A DNA stretch of 64,000 bases from Magicicada septendecula (lineage: Eukaryota > Arthropoda > Insecta > Hemiptera > Cicadidae), in assembly GCA_034769895.1 (NCBI GenBank), contig CM068367.1, positions 123,727,927 through 123,791,926 of the forward strand, given 5' to 3'. How positions within the stretch are numbered: the first letter of the stretch is position 1; each line of letters opens with the position of its first letter. The notes beneath the pieces were generated by a model, which saw only the letters and a list, made by a program, of their open reading frames with translations, did not search any database and was not told the DNA's origin. Of the stretch, positions 1 through 12,720 are shown one piece after another. The position numbers were made by a program, and so were the translations under genes.

Positions 1-57
1 CAGGAACGTGGTAAGAGATACTCTTAAAAAAATCGTAAAAAAAATATAAATCTACGA

Positions 58-318
58 CAGAAAATAAATATTATGAGTACAGTCGATAGGATTTCCCAGT
101 AGGCCTATAGGCTAAAATAGTCGGAACATCTTAACCGAATGGATGACTGCCGCTTCCCCAAGCAACTATTGAATATAAGCCAGAAGGACGGAGAGGTGAG
201 GGAAGTGAAGTCCGAAGAAGGGTTTGACTGACCAGCTCTAGTCTGTCTTCTTGGGTTCGCAAGCAGACAGACCTTATTTATTTTTGGTTTATTCCTTGCT
301 GAAGATGATGATGACCAA
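58..318 (+). pseudogene. LINE fragment, 3' end (copy a)
   Basis: This is a decayed 3' end of a non-LTR retrotransposon. It aligns by eye over most of its length with the minus-strand LINE fragment at 47,660-48,108: both encode a stretch like SEHLNRMDDCRFPKQLL, followed by a basic segment (DGEVREVKSEEG) and a non-coding tail ending in GATGATGATG. The region corresponds to the C-terminal extension after the reverse transcriptase, so no catalytic residues are present. Several stops break the frame. The 5' part is missing, either lost by 5' truncation or lying outside the window. Clade is not resolved. Confidence 0.6.
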
Positions 319-320
319 TT

Positions 321-959
321 GCGTACTAAAACGATAAAGCGAGTATGGAAGTGGTAAGCGAAAGTTTTACTCCTCCATTACACTATCTCGTACTACTACC
401 CTGTGCAAAAATATCAGCCTCACGCAAATTTGTTGTAATACTGTACATACAAAAATTGGTATTATACTTAGAATAGATAAACCAGCCAACCTATGGAGCA
501 CGACCCACTTCTGGGTATCGACGAGAGATTTGCTAGAGTGCGAAGTCGGCCTCAAAAATGTAGTTATTCTGTCTTAAAAACCTATTATCATATATATTTA
601 CTGTTCTAGCATTAAGTACGGTATGTATAGTTTTTTAAGCGTAAAAAAGACCTTAAAGTAGGCCTACTCGATGTTAGCAAATAATAATTATAAACTGGGT
701 CCACATCGCTACAAGTAATTTTGCCTCTTATGGGTCCCTTATTGCAATATCCTTCAAGGTGGGTCCCCGAATAGAAAGATTGGGAAGGACTGATATAAAC
801 CAATATAATTTACTCACAGTCAAGTACAGTATGTATTTACAATATATCTATGAAAAGCTCTGCTACATCAACTTGTTTTCGTATCAGTGTTGCAAATGAT
901 TGGCTACGTGCTTTACAGTAGTGACGCATGGGCGCTAGTGTGTATACTGACAACCGAAT
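321..959. other. AT-rich stretch, nothing recognised
   Basis: The only features seen are short chance open frames and a TAGGCCTA octamer at 659-666. There is no coding signal, repeat or RNA structure that I can support. Confidence 0.5.
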
Positions 960-1190
960 CTTCACATATCTCTAAGCTGTACAATTTAAAAGTACCTTGT
1001 TTGAAACCAAAAGTTTTAGCATTCTGTTGCAAAAAGCCAGTGAGGTTTAAGTTCGTTATAGAGGACAGATAGCTTTTCAATTACTTGGTTTCAGATAGGC
1101 CTATATCACATAACAGAGGTGGAGACGTAGAAACAAAACTGCATAAATTCCAATCAGTGTGTGGAACCATTAATAGAATACTTGCAAATA
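960..1190 (+). pseudogene. LINE reverse-transcriptase fragment (copy b)
   Basis: Translated fragments KPKVLAFCCKKPVRFKFVI, then FNYL, then DVETKLHKFQSVCGTINRIL in the same order and spacing match the segment just after the RT palm domain in the copy at 9,200-9,720 (KSMAFKSCFPVKCKLV ... EKFNHMCGTIRRTLNGK). It is therefore a relic of the same broad LINE group. It has a stop after the first motif and at least one frame change, and neither the upstream FADD box nor the downstream YGSETWT region follows. It sits 640 bp from copy a and could be a separate part of one old insertion. Confidence 0.55.
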
Positions 1191-1199
1191 GGTAAAAAT

Positions 1200-1745
1200 A
1201 GACACAAATCCCAGATCCGTGCGCTGGAAAATCTACCAAACAGCGAGCCATCATAGACGATCTACGCCGAACTTGGCAAGCTCAGAATTTAAAATTGCTG
1301 CCAGGTCGCCTCGGGTGTGTGTCGTCTAGGCCCGGGGTTCCGCGAAGTTTGTGTCCTACGTTTTTGCGCTGGCCACGGTATCCAACCAAAAGCGGCTGGC
1401 GACATACGACAACTGCAATCTATTGTGCACGCCAGTACGGCTTTAACCTTTCCGCGTATCAATTTCTGAGGAAGCCACTGAATAGGGTCAGGTAGAAGTG
1501 CAAAACCCAGCTAACGCACAGAACCTGCTAAAGTCGTCTCGACCTCGCTGTCGTCCAGGCCCAGCAAGGACTTCCTTCAGGTTATGCAAGGTTCTGTTTC
1601 CGATATTTATCGACGTCGACAACGGCAACCAGCAGAAGCGGCAGACACCTGACGGCGCCCGCGGCAGTATGGCTCTATACTTCGGTGGATCAGTTCCTGA
1701 GGGAATCAGGGAGCCCTGTCGCAGATGTGGTGTCGGGTAACGGTG
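1200..1745. other. GC-rich block of unknown origin
   Basis: This block is visibly richer in G, C and CpG than its surroundings. It contains opposed open frames of 60-90 codons on both strands (for example 1,498-1,740 plus and 1,488-1,754 minus), neither with a recognisable domain. It may be an old repeat or transposon remnant. No function is assigned. Confidence 0.35.
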
Positions 1746-4700
1746 CAACCTCAAAATTTCAGCTCATCCTTCTCCGACTTGCACTTGCAACCGTACTTCC
1801 TTGTGTGCACATGAGCGGAACAAGTATATTGAGGGAAAAAAGAATACTAAAATAGAAGCTGTATTTGCAAAAAAAAAAGCAATAAAATAGAAGTGGATAA
1901 TAAAATTTGGAAACGTATATGGTAAAAAAACCACATCTTCCACAAGTGTTTGTTTTCCTTCAGTGAAAACAGTTCCGCTTTACACCTCCACTGGCATCAT
2001 GTCCACGATTGTTTTCCTTTAGTGGAAATAATATCGCTTTACACCTCCACGAGCGATTTATAGAAAATAAAATGAGGAAATATGTTCCCTATGGTCTCCT
2101 GATAGAGTCGGTGGAGTGTTTTGGGACTCAGATGCCTCGGTTATGTCTGTCATTTTTCTTTGTACTTTCGTCTTATTGCATTACGATTTGCGTTGGATCG
2201 TATTCAGAAGATCCAAGATCACCCACCCAATATACGATCTACCTAGGTTCTAATATCCTAGTTTACCTTGTTTCTCGAATCACCTTTATTCTTTATTTAC
2301 CATTTTTAATATTTCCAGTCAGGCAGTCAAACTGACAACCGGCTTGGTTAACTTATACAACAAATTTATACGAAAACCACTGTAGTCATATTTAAACAGA
2401 GGAAATGAAATAAGACGGCATTCCAAACAAAGAAGGCTATATTTATTCTGTGTGTTTGCTATCCATAAAAACGAAGAATAAATTACAGTTAGAGAGTTGA
2501 CGTCGGATGGTGTGACGGTGACATGTTTACGTGTTGAACTTCTACGACAAAATTGAGTCCAAGAAAGGACGGCTTACAAAACAAACAAACGCGTTTGACA
2601 GGCGTCCGGCCGGTTAAGAATGACAGACACTTCCACAGTCTGTCGGTTACGTCACGACGTCCACCGGACCGATATGTAAACAATGTAGAAAGTAAAACTG
2701 ACGAATCACTCTTCGAAAACTGTGTCAAGTAATTCGACAAAAATAACAAGAACGACATCGATTTGTCCGTAGGAGTGACGGAGCGGTCGTGTTTATTTTG
2801 GAATTTACGTACAACCGAAAACGCACGCTGTAAAAGAGTGACAACAACAACAATAGCCATAATAATATTTATAACAGACAAACAGTGCGACACGGTATTT
2901 ACTTTTATAAGAGAAAATATAGTATTAAGTGATGGATGTTGAGTTTGGAGTTCGAAGGAAAGAAGAAACTAGCGTTTTCACTCGAAGATTTGCGTGGTCG
3001 CAACTTTTAATAACAACGATTTTTCCGGTTGGTAGGCACGTTTTGTTGTAAACATCAAACATTTCGCCCGTTTTACGAAGCGGTTTATCAGTAGGAAAGC
3101 TAAGACTGAAGAACAGTAGGTTGCTTCTTGCGTTGCTTCGTATAGCTTGACCCCAACGATTGCCAGATGAAAAACAGTCGGCATGCTTTTATATACAGTA
3201 CAGTATATAGATCGCTATCTAGTGGACGGATAATTTTTGTAACTTTTATAATATTCACATTAGCAATACAAGTGAACAATAATGGTTAATGCAACAAATC
3301 AATCATAATATTATTATAAGTAACAAATTATTTAAAATTAAAATTACGATTACTGTTCAAGTAATAGTAGTAATAGTAGTGGTAGTAGTACTTTTTTCTA
3401 AGGAAACAGTGAAAAACTATGGTCACCGTAGGAGGTTCGTGCTCCACGATGTTTTGACTTTCACCAACCAAAACCACAAACCCTTGCAGCTTGAAACAGC
3501 CGAACCGCCCACCCTAAAACAGCTTTCGCATTACTTCAGGGTGGTAGCAATCACGTAACGAGCTGTCGTCAGTTAGTAGTAGTCATGAAATTATTATTAT
3601 TATTATTATTACACGAACAGATGTAAAAACTATAACATATTAATTGATTGTATTTTTATTTATCATTATAATAACTAAATTGAAGTTGTATAAAAATAAT
3701 TGAAGATTTAATAAATTATTATCGTTTCTATTATTCCTATCATTCCCAACCAGTCTGTCTGCCTCAATTGTTATTTCTCTTTTCCAAGCTCTATACAGTT
3801 TATATCCACCCCTTACATTATTGTCAATACTAGTATTGTTATCGTCATTTATTACTTAATAGAAATTTTAATTTTTGATGTTAGAAAGTTTTACGTCTGT
3901 ATTGTCCATTTGTGTCCCTACGTGCGTATTATACAATTAATTCCACCCACTAAGTAGATGTTTCTGTACGCGTATATAAGTAACAGAAATGCCGTCCGTT
4001 CTTCAGCCCTAGTTTTGCCACTGAAGATGCCGTAAAACACAATGGATGGATCGTTATTGTTAATAACAGTATGAGTAAAAGTGACTGTTAACACACAAAA
4101 AAGTTTGTATTAAAAATAAACGCTTAATACTTCGAAACAGTTGACGTACTCCCTAATGCCGATAATAACGAATGTTTTTGACTTAAGTTTTTCAACTGAA
4201 CGAAACTATAAATTCGATGCCCCTCGAATTGAAAACAACCGCTTAGGCGATTATGTAAGCTCCTGGCCAAGTGTCTTTCCGGATTCGATTTGTGGCTGAA
4301 GTAGGCAGGAGAATACTGTTACTAGGATACCGTGCACCGTGATTTTTACACAGTAGAGTAATTTATTGAATGTCGGAGAAAGCGATACAAGTGTACTAAC
4401 AACCCTCTGAAACTGTATTACAGCAGTTCTTCTGGTTACGTATTATCACAACAAATAGCAAAAGTCGTCAAGCTTAATAAAATTACAATAATTCGCAACA
4501 CAAATAAACAATAAATTCAGTACTCTCGTCTCTTTTACTAATACCGCTCTAATCATAGCACTAAATTAACACCTAGTCTTCAGATTCTAAACTACTCGTA
4601 GTTGAACCGCTGGTAACCTTAAAGCCAACCTAAAAGTTCAACTCTTCGCAGAACTCAGGTGCACACGTACAGATTTTTTTTAACATGACGGTTATCCGTT

Positions 4701-6439
4701 GTGTATTGTTGACAATAAAATTCCAGATGAATCGGGAATTGTACGATGTCAGTCAATCAGACTTCTCGGTCGATTTTGGAACATTTCGTCATCGCGTTGA
4801 TTAACAGTATGGAACAATTGTCGTATGTGTCGATGTTATTTAGCTACTACGCGCTTTATTTACATTATATCGGCCTTATACTATGCTTAGTAGTACTTAA
4901 AAAAGCGTTCTCTTCAAAAAATCTACTTAAAAACTGATTAACTCGTCCCGTTAAACTTTATAATTTCACGATTTATTTACTCTCTTCTGTTCTTCAACCC
5001 TCATGAGGTTTGGTAATATTATTGCGTGTTATTATCTATGTATTCTTTTTATAAATCTCTGTCGTGCATTGATCATATCACTTCGTCCAGTGGATGTTCC
5101 ATTGCACCCTCATCTAGGCAGGGTGTCTAGGATGTCCCTTACTCACATCTATGCAGTCGTCGCATTGCAGATCTGTCTCTTGGTGTTTTACCTTCCATTT
5201 TACTTTTAACTACAAGACTTTCCATTATTTCGTTATGCCTGTTCTCATCAGTAACTGAAATAGTTTTCACATACGGTACTTTATTAATTTTTTCTTTTTT
5301 GGTAATCTGCTTTTTGCCTGCAGTTCTTGTAATGTGGAAGTTCTGCGTTCTGCGTTATACCCACAATACTGTATACGTCTGTAGAATCCACGATTCTAAC
5401 GCTTCAAATCTTTTGCGAATTGCCTGATCGAACGTCCAAGTTGAAGGGTTTCTGAGAATATAAAAGAAATAAAAGAAGAAAGTGTTTAAAATAGTTTCGT
5501 AGTATACCGAAAGACAGTATAAGTCAGTAGAATAATACTGAAATCTGTTGACTTTGTGTTTTCAACGAGACTACCCACTTGTGTAGCTGCTTCTGTCTTC
5601 TTTCCTTTTGTTTTTCCGCCTGTCTGCCTGCGGCTATAGTAGGTAGGAAAAGAAATTTGTAACTCAAAAAAAATAAATAAAATAAAGTTACGTATGTATA
5701 AAATATATGATAACTAAGTTTCTGCAGACGATGTGAAATTCCAATTTATAACAGTAAAAAATGTTCACGCCTGGTTTTAGTAACGTGTGCTCTGAACCTG
5801 GGTTGATATATGATTCTCATTTGATCATGCCTCCCTCAGATATATAATCTTGTTTGCCCCTCTCTCTCTCTCTCTCTTTATGTATATAAATATATGAACA
5901 CGCTTTCAGTTTGTCTACTATATGTTAAATAAACAATGACTTTTTAAACAGAAGATATGTAATTTCTGACATTTGTATAACGACCGAATATAAACAGCGA
6001 CAGTGTGAAGTGTCTGCCCCTTGTCACGTAATAATAACAAATAACGAGTCACGCAAGCGTTGGGCCCACGGAATGATACTGTTATTCCGTACTGCCAGAG
6101 AAATCAACGGTCGCAAGTTTTATTAACAGTTTATTAAAAACTCACGTTCGTAAAGTAGTTATGCTCACTACAAAGAGGTATGTTACGCACAGTTCACATT
6201 AAGCAACAACAGTCACTGACGCAATAAATTTACAATACCGAAATTGTAACAAATAAACATTTTGATAACACCCACTAAATACAACGCACCCTAACCGCCT
6301 GTGACACTAATACTACCAGTGTCTACTGCCAGTACAGTGGTCCTTCTAACTTTCTACGTTATATAACTTCAGTCATGGTCTCCTATGACGTAAATGAAGC
6401 CTAGAATATACTACAGTCGTAGGTCAGAAACGATGTTAT
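1746..6439. other. AT-rich stretch, no supported gene
   Basis: The longest open frame is a 134-codon minus-strand frame at 2,489-2,893 with a hydrophobic N terminus (IIMAIVVVVTLL) but no recognisable family, no neighbouring exon and no clear codon bias. A 68-codon minus frame lies at 2,978-3,184. I regard both as chance frames. There are short ATT runs near 3,590 and a (CT)n run near 5,860. Confidence 0.4.
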
Positions 6440-7230
6440 CCATCGGAGTCTGCGAGTCCCTATCTTGGAGGTCTTCGCGACTAGCATGTTTGCCAAAGCC
6501 GGCGAATCCTCCTACCCGCATCTTCGTTGCCTCAACAGTATGGACAACGCTCCGCCCCCACGCCGCATCAGGCGCCTAGACGATCCCCCATAATTCCCCT
6601 CTCTCATGAACCCCACAGAGTCGTGCCGCCCCACGCTCTGGAATCCTTGAATCCCGTATGAACAAACAGGCTAATCCCTAGCTGCGGCTTGCCGACTCGG
6701 AGGATGCACAGTGTCTGGCAGACACCACAGAATTTACCATCCACACATGTATTGGCATCTCGGTGGGGCTGAAACTCAGACCATGTAAAAATCGCGAGGT
6801 GTGCAACGACTAATTCCGGGAGCTATCCGCCCTGAAGTGAAAACCCATTGTTTCGGATGACTCGCCTCCGGGCGGTCGAGCCTTTCGTCCACACCAGCGC
6901 GTCTTTAAGCTCCTGCGGGCTATGCCGTAAAGTGTCCTTGCAGATGCACCTCAGGCGTGGCGAATGGCTGGAGCATTGATAATCAGAGATGCCCCAAGTC
7001 ATACATGAATATCTTGTATTCGTGGACCGCGCCACAACACATTGTGCCGAGCAAATGACCGCGCTGCACTCTTAGCACCTAGCGTTCATCACGCTCCGGC
7101 TTGGACGATGCAAACAAACCAGGGCGCGAGACGCCCCGTGCATCTTCTGTCTGCCTGCACACTCGTATAACTCGCCACCGGTGCAGTCAGATAGAGATAA
7201 ATCAGTCATACATACGGACAGCGTTGTCAC
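6440..7230. other. GC-rich block of unknown origin
   Basis: About 0.8 kb of GC- and CpG-rich sequence lies between AT-rich flanks. Short frames at 6,394-6,579 (plus), 6,823-7,035 (minus) and 7,101-7,295 (plus) show no family motif. The sharp composition change suggests an inserted repeat or decayed transposon, but no terminal repeats or target duplication were seen. Confidence 0.35.
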
Positions 7231-9199
7231 GTCTACTACTTAACGCTGTTATTGAGATCTATATGTCCCTGTTATCTGCTTTACCCCATAAGTAACAAAC
7301 TACGGAGTACGTAAAACTACATTTTTTTATGAATACGGAGAACTACAGTGTTGGCTTTCTATGAATTCATTATTGTTTTCGTCGAGTGTTCATTCATCTT
7401 GTGCGAAATATAAGAAAGTGTAAACATGTGGTTGCTTACAAATAAAAAATAGAACAGTAGATAGACCTGTAAGTATAAACATTTGTTTACAATACAGTAC
7501 CATGTGCGCAGTTCGAATTCGTTATATTCACGTTTTAATATAATATTGTTTTTTTCTGCGAGATGCTATTTTACGGTATATCATTGTATTAGTAACAAAC
7601 TGTTTTGTTACGCAATGCGTTATGCGTATTTCGTATAAGAACCTGTTTACACTCGGAAAACAGTATTTTCTCTGTTCGCCAAAATTATACCTTGATGGAA
7701 AATTCATCTAAATTGCGTCTTGGTAACAATGGAAACAATTGATTGGGATAGTTCTAGCGAGGAACACAGAAAGTCCTCCAGCGGACTTCTGTGCGCGTGG
7801 GATAGGATATTTTTACATTAATCTCTGAGTGCCCCGACGTGCTGGTGCATGCGATAATCTTCTGTATACGCACATTGTTTACGGACACATTGTTAACAGG
7901 TGAGTCATCGCCAGCATGTTCCGCTATAACACTACGTATTTTGTATAGTTTTTGTATCTTACAGATTACATAACGTGCAAAGAAGCGTCCAAAATATAAG
8001 TTGTATTAAATTAACAAAAGGTTTTAAAATATAAAAAAGTTTTATCTCGAAGTATTATTTTAAAAATTATAGGCCTATCATAAAAATTTTCAAATCTTTT
8101 TTCGGTCGTGTGGTTAAAGCATGTGGCTCCATTTGAAAAGTCAAGCGTCACTTGTAGGCCTATGAGTACAGAAAGCTGGATAGAGGACCACACGGTGGTT
8201 CAGTGGCCGGGGACCTCTACCCCTCAAAGGGGAGACAGAGGGAGACGATTACATTACAAATTCTCTTTTCAATGATACATGTTTTTATAAAATAAATACC
8301 CCTTTATGTGTATTTCATTAAACCTTGTTAATAACAGATAATTTGAAAGAAATGTTTGATGCCATTGTTAAATAATTTTCCATATTCAAATCGTGTTAAC
8401 CGAAGTTAACAGAGTACGTATAAACAGATAGAGTTACAATAAATGTGATTTGTTGAAAGAAAAATAATGAACAATTAAAAAAGTTGTCAGTTATTTTTAA
8501 ACTGAATGTGTTAAATTCTTCTTGAGTAAGGATTTAAAACAAATCCTCAAAGTCTCTCTATGCCATGACCAGTTTAACACAAACAAATGTATAGACTATA
8601 TCAACAAGAACAAATAGTCCTCATATTACTAAAGTACACTGAGACTATAATTAATTAAGAATGTAATATATTTTTATAATTCAAGGTTAATGTATTAACA
8701 TAAAACAACGTGATTATTTTGATTATTTTTAAATGATGGAATTAGCAATAGAAATATTTCTAACAAGATCGTTCAGGGGGAAATGTTGTTCGTCTGCTGA
8801 ATACAGTTGTGAAATCCACACACAGAGAAACAAAATCCACTATATATAAAGTTATTGTTGAGGTTACTTCTACCTTCCGCTGCGAAACTTGGGGGCTAAA
8901 CCAAAGAAATAGAAACATGAAACAACTTTAACTCGTGCAACTAATCATATGAAAATAATGTAAATGCAAATATGCGGTTCGTATGAGAAAAATAAGTCGA
9001 ATGTTTTTTTAACGGTACTTTTTATCCGAATTCCATAAATGAGTTACCATGGATTACAAATAAAAGGGTATATTTGTGTAGAAAGATATTATTTTCTTAA
9101 AAGTGCTGATTTGTTTTTTAGAATTTAAACATTTAAATTATCCGCCGTTTTGGAAATTTTTAAGATATAGTTATGGTTTGTTTTGTACTTATGAGAAAT
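7231..9199. other. AT-rich stretch, nothing recognised
   Basis: There is no supported gene. It holds two TAGGCCTA octamers (8,070-8,077 and 8,155-8,162). A short tRNA A-box-like string at 8,193-8,205 is followed by a small CCCCTC/GAGGGG-type hairpin and is too weak to call. Confidence 0.4.
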
Positions 9200-9720
9200 G
9201 GTAAAACTCTAAAGTTTGCTGACGATTAGATCATAATAGCAGACAATGAAAAAAGCCTGAAGAGGGCCCTCTATGAATTGCAGCAGATAATCAGGATGTA
9301 TGGTCTGGAAATTTCTGTTATCAAGACTAAGTCCATGGCTTTTAAAAGTTGCTTTCCTGTAAAGTGTAAACTAGTAACTGCAGGCTCAATTAATTGAACA
9401 AGTGCATTCATTCAGGTTTCTTGGATGTGACTTGTCTTGTGTTGGTGAGATAGATGTGGGCAAAAAGTAGAGAAGTTTAATCACATGTGTGGAACGATAA
9501 GAAGAACATTGAATGGAAAGGCCAGAAGAGATATTCTTTTGAAATTTTATAAAGTGATGACAGTGCCATGCGGCCTTTATGGCAGTGAGACTTGGACAAT
9601 CAACACAAAGACCCAAAGCCGGATACAGGCTGGTGAAATGAGATTTTTACGATCAGTACTAGGAGTATAACTGAGGGACCGGCTAAGAAATGATGATATA
9701 AGGACCATCCTTGGAATATA
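9200..9720 (+). pseudogene. LINE reverse-transcriptase fragment (copy c)
   Basis: This is a remnant of a non-LTR retrotransposon polymerase. It contains the RT catalytic box FADD (codons at 9,215-9,226), followed at once by a stop, then ADNEKSLKRALYELQQIIR, the segment EKFNHMCGTIRRTLNGK and the conserved post-palm block KFYKVMTVPCGLYGSETWT ... MRFLRSVLGV, then LRDRLRNDDIR after another stop. The domain order is that of many insect LINE polymerases. The endonuclease and most of the palm domain are absent. At least three stops or frame changes make it non-functional. The conserved blocks do not let me separate the RTE, jockey and CR1-like groups. Confidence 0.75.
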
Positions 9721-10640
9721 TAGAAAAGGAAACATTTTTCTACATATGTTTATTGGACATTTTTCCTTTAGTTTAATGAGTTGAATCATTTCCAGAAGTT
9801 TGGGATTACATTTTTGGAACATCTGTAGGCCTATATATACTTTTATTAGCGTATTAATATACGAAACATTCACTAATAACATTTAATATTTTGGCGACCA
9901 ATTATTCAAATTATTACGTTTTATATTATATACGTGCTCATTATTTATGCATCTGTTATGTTTTTTACATCCTCTGCACCTAATGAATAGATTGTAACGT
10001 GCAATTATCACTTAATATGTGTATTTGCTCGCTATTGTAAGTAGATAATTGACCAAGATATACAAAAACCTGTGTGAGCAAATGCATTTTCGCATGAGTG
10101 TGCGTGTGGGGGCTGAGAGCGGTCGTATCTAATTAGAGTCTCGTTCTCATTAAGTTTGTAGTTGTGCATACAGCGAAGCGAACATTGTTTTATTGTATAC
10201 ATGGGTTCGACGCTGGAGTATATACCAAAGTTGGTTGTTTGTTTGATACTCTTTGTTTTAAATAAAATTCTAATTCGAGTCTGTTAACAGCGCGCATTGT
10301 TATAGATCGGAACTAACCGATAATGGCTGAACAAATATGCCCATTGTTGTTGTTGTTCAAATGAGAAGTACGTTCTGTTAAACCGCAACCGGAGAGTACA
10401 CAAATCCGCGGGAGCAGTCATTCAGCTGTGAAGCGCTCATGAACACACACCAGTGAGCCAATGAGTGTAAACTGTTGCTTATGTGAATATGTGGTGTTTT
10501 TAAGTAATCGATTCCACTCACCGCCTGCGTATGATGATCCCCATTGTAACTGTAACAAACAATGCTACCATAAGTATTAAAATTAAAACGACGTTTCAAT
10601 AAGTACGCTACCATATTACAGGTAGAATTTAATTTTTTTT
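9721..10640. other. AT-rich stretch, nothing recognised
   Basis: It contains a TAGGCCTA octamer at 9,826-9,833. The opposed short frames here have no family signature. Confidence 0.4.
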
Positions 10641-10930
10641 AGGAGGGTCAATAGACCAGTGGGTATGGCGCTTGGCTATAATACAGCGATCCCGTGTTCA
10701 GTTACCGGGCGTACCGCAAAATCAATGTGCGTTTATTACCCTCAGATCCATTCACGCTATTGAAATAAGTATATCTGAAATAAAATCCTGAGGTTGAAGC
10801 AATATACTGGCGACTGAAGAGTAATATTGGCCACATGAACTCCCTTGTGTGCAGAACGGCTCAAATTAGGCTGCCTATCCTACCTGTTCGGTAGTTCAAA
10901 AACTACTTCGGTGGGTACAAAGAGGAATAA

Positions 10931-10931
<1 letters not shown>
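10641..10931 (+). mobile_element. tRNA-derived SINE
   Basis: The first ~75 bp resemble a tRNA. An A-box-like string (TAGACCAGTGGG, 10,652-10,663) is followed by GCGCTTGGCTATAATACAGCG, the size and look of an anticodon arm region, and then a degenerate B box (GTTCAGTTACC near 10,696). These are the internal RNA polymerase III promoter elements. A tRNA-unrelated body of ~210 bp follows, ending directly in a (TCA)n run, which is the usual SINE plan. The 3' acceptor strand of a real tRNA is missing, so this is not a tRNA gene. A LINE partner is needed for mobility. No clear target duplication was identified. Confidence 0.65.
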
Positions 10932-10963
<32 letters not shown>

Positions 10964-11092
10964 TTCTTCTTCTTCTTCTTCTCCTCCTCCTCCTCTCCTC
11001 CTTATTATTATTATAAGTGTTAGTGGTAGTAGAAGTAGTAGTAGTAGTAGTAGTGGTATTGGTAGTAGTAGTAGTAGTAGTAGTATTCAGGA
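10932..11092 (+). repeat. Compound trinucleotide microsatellite at SINE 3' end
   Basis: Successive runs of TCA, TTC, CTC, TTA and then AGT repeats follow the SINE body without a gap. The open frame through it (poly-serine) is a product of the repeats, not a gene. Confidence 0.9.
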
Positions 11093-11239
11093 GCGGACCC
11101 AGTAAGTAATTGGGCGAGGGGGGAGCGAATTATGAAAAGTTGGACCATTCTTTAAAGGACTTAAGTGTAAAGTGATATGAGATACAAGTACAGTTTGTTA
11201 TTATCAACACAACAAGTTTATTGACGTACACGTATAAAA

Positions 11240-12008
11240 TTATATCCGTGTTTCGCAGTTCATTGTTCTTTTAATAATATTCACTTACAGTTTAAAATAT
11301 ACACAACTCATTTATGGTATGTATCAAACAAACGTTTGGTAGGGTACAGTTACAATTTAAAGTAATTTTATATTAAAACTGTGAACCTACGTAACGTGAT
11401 ATGATTTTTTTCATCTTATTCACAATCACAAAATGACGAAAAAATTTAGTCTGAAGACACCATTTGGGTGGGGGGGAGGAATTCTCCAATTTCCCCCTCC
11501 GTGGTTCCGAGCGTGTTATCATTATTATTATTTCATTTATTTTTTAATATTTGATACAGATCACAACGTTCTACAATATTTTGTAAATTCCATTTTCCAT
11601 CTTTCTCTATAAACATCGTCAGTCTTCCTGCATCGTTCCTTATCTACGTTTTCGCTCCACCTTTTTATTGTGGTCTTCGATGTTCCTTCAGCACTTGGCT
11701 GAATCTGAGCTTCACTGTTCGTACTGCACGCCTAATTCCCGTAATTTCTTTTGTTCGCTCATTTTACAAACCTTGTCTCTTATGGACCTTTCGACTGCTC
11801 TTCTCTAAAAACAAATACTCTAAAAACTGCTCTTCTCTCAGTGTTTTTTCTGTGCGAGTTCAGGGACCGTTTAGTTTACCTGTCACGGAGCTGTAGCCTG
11901 TTATACTTGTTACCGTTGTATTGTAAGTTTGCGGGTTTCCTTTACGGTATTTCTGTAGGAAAATAAATTTTCTTCTCATAACATTTCTTTACTTATTCAT
12001 CCAATTTG

Positions 12009-12040
<32 letters not shown>

Positions 12041-12720
12041 TTACAGGTCTCTTTATTGAGATATAGTAGATATACGAGTACACTGTCACAGTGATTAGTA
12101 AACTTTTAAAAAGACCACTTGTTAGGTCGACTTCATTTGTCTTTTATACGAGAATTACGTAGGTCCACCACATCATTAGGGTGCTATCATAAGCCTAAAA
12201 GTGATCTGTAATAGGCGTATTGCTTGCGCATTAGCTTACTGTTGTGATCTGTCGTCTTTCGTTGTGTCCCTTGACTGCTTTGACGTACCTTGTCAAGCGC
12301 TTCTCACCTCTTCATTTCTCACTACAGTATTTTCTTCTACCCGCGTCTGCCACAGTGAACTTCAGAACGTTGTCTTCCACAGAACGTATCTGTATTGATG
12401 CTGTTACGACGGTCACTCAGACAGTCGTGAGCACAGTGGAAACAGAATAAGTGACACTAATAATGTCACTAATTACAAGCTTATAATTAGACACAAACAG
12501 CAGTTATAAATCAACAAACCACTCTAAATAATTCAGAGCATATATGTGCAATAATCTGAAATAAAATTGTCCAACACATAATAAATTTTACCTTATTACA
12601 GTATTGTACTTAGTTAACACAATACTTAGTTGTTTGATACATACCATAAATGAGTTGTGCATATTTTAAACTGTAAATGAATATTATTTAAAGAACAATG
12701 AACTGCCAAACATGGATATA
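11240..12720. repeat. Segment bounded by 91-bp inverted repeats
   Basis: The sequence at 11,240-11,331 is the near reverse complement of 12,630-12,720 (shared strings include ACAACTCATTTATGGTATG and GTTCATTGTTCTTT; I estimate about 90% identity). The arms enclose about 1.3 kb with no transposase frame, including a ~25-bp poly-T run near 12,010. It could be a non-autonomous TIR element or two oppositely oriented copies of one dispersed repeat. No target duplication could be fixed. Confidence 0.6.

Noticed and set aside
2489..2893. 134-codon minus-strand frame as a membrane protein gene
   Set aside because: There is a hydrophobic start but no family, splice context or neighbouring exon. It is within the range of chance in this window.
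8193..8245. tRNA-derived SINE or tRNA gene (GGTGGTTCAGTGG string)
   Set aside because: Only an A-box-like string is present. No B box at the right distance and no cloverleaf were seen.
10641..10715. Functional tRNA gene
   Set aside because: The 3' acceptor strand and an intact B box are missing, and the body continues as a SINE.
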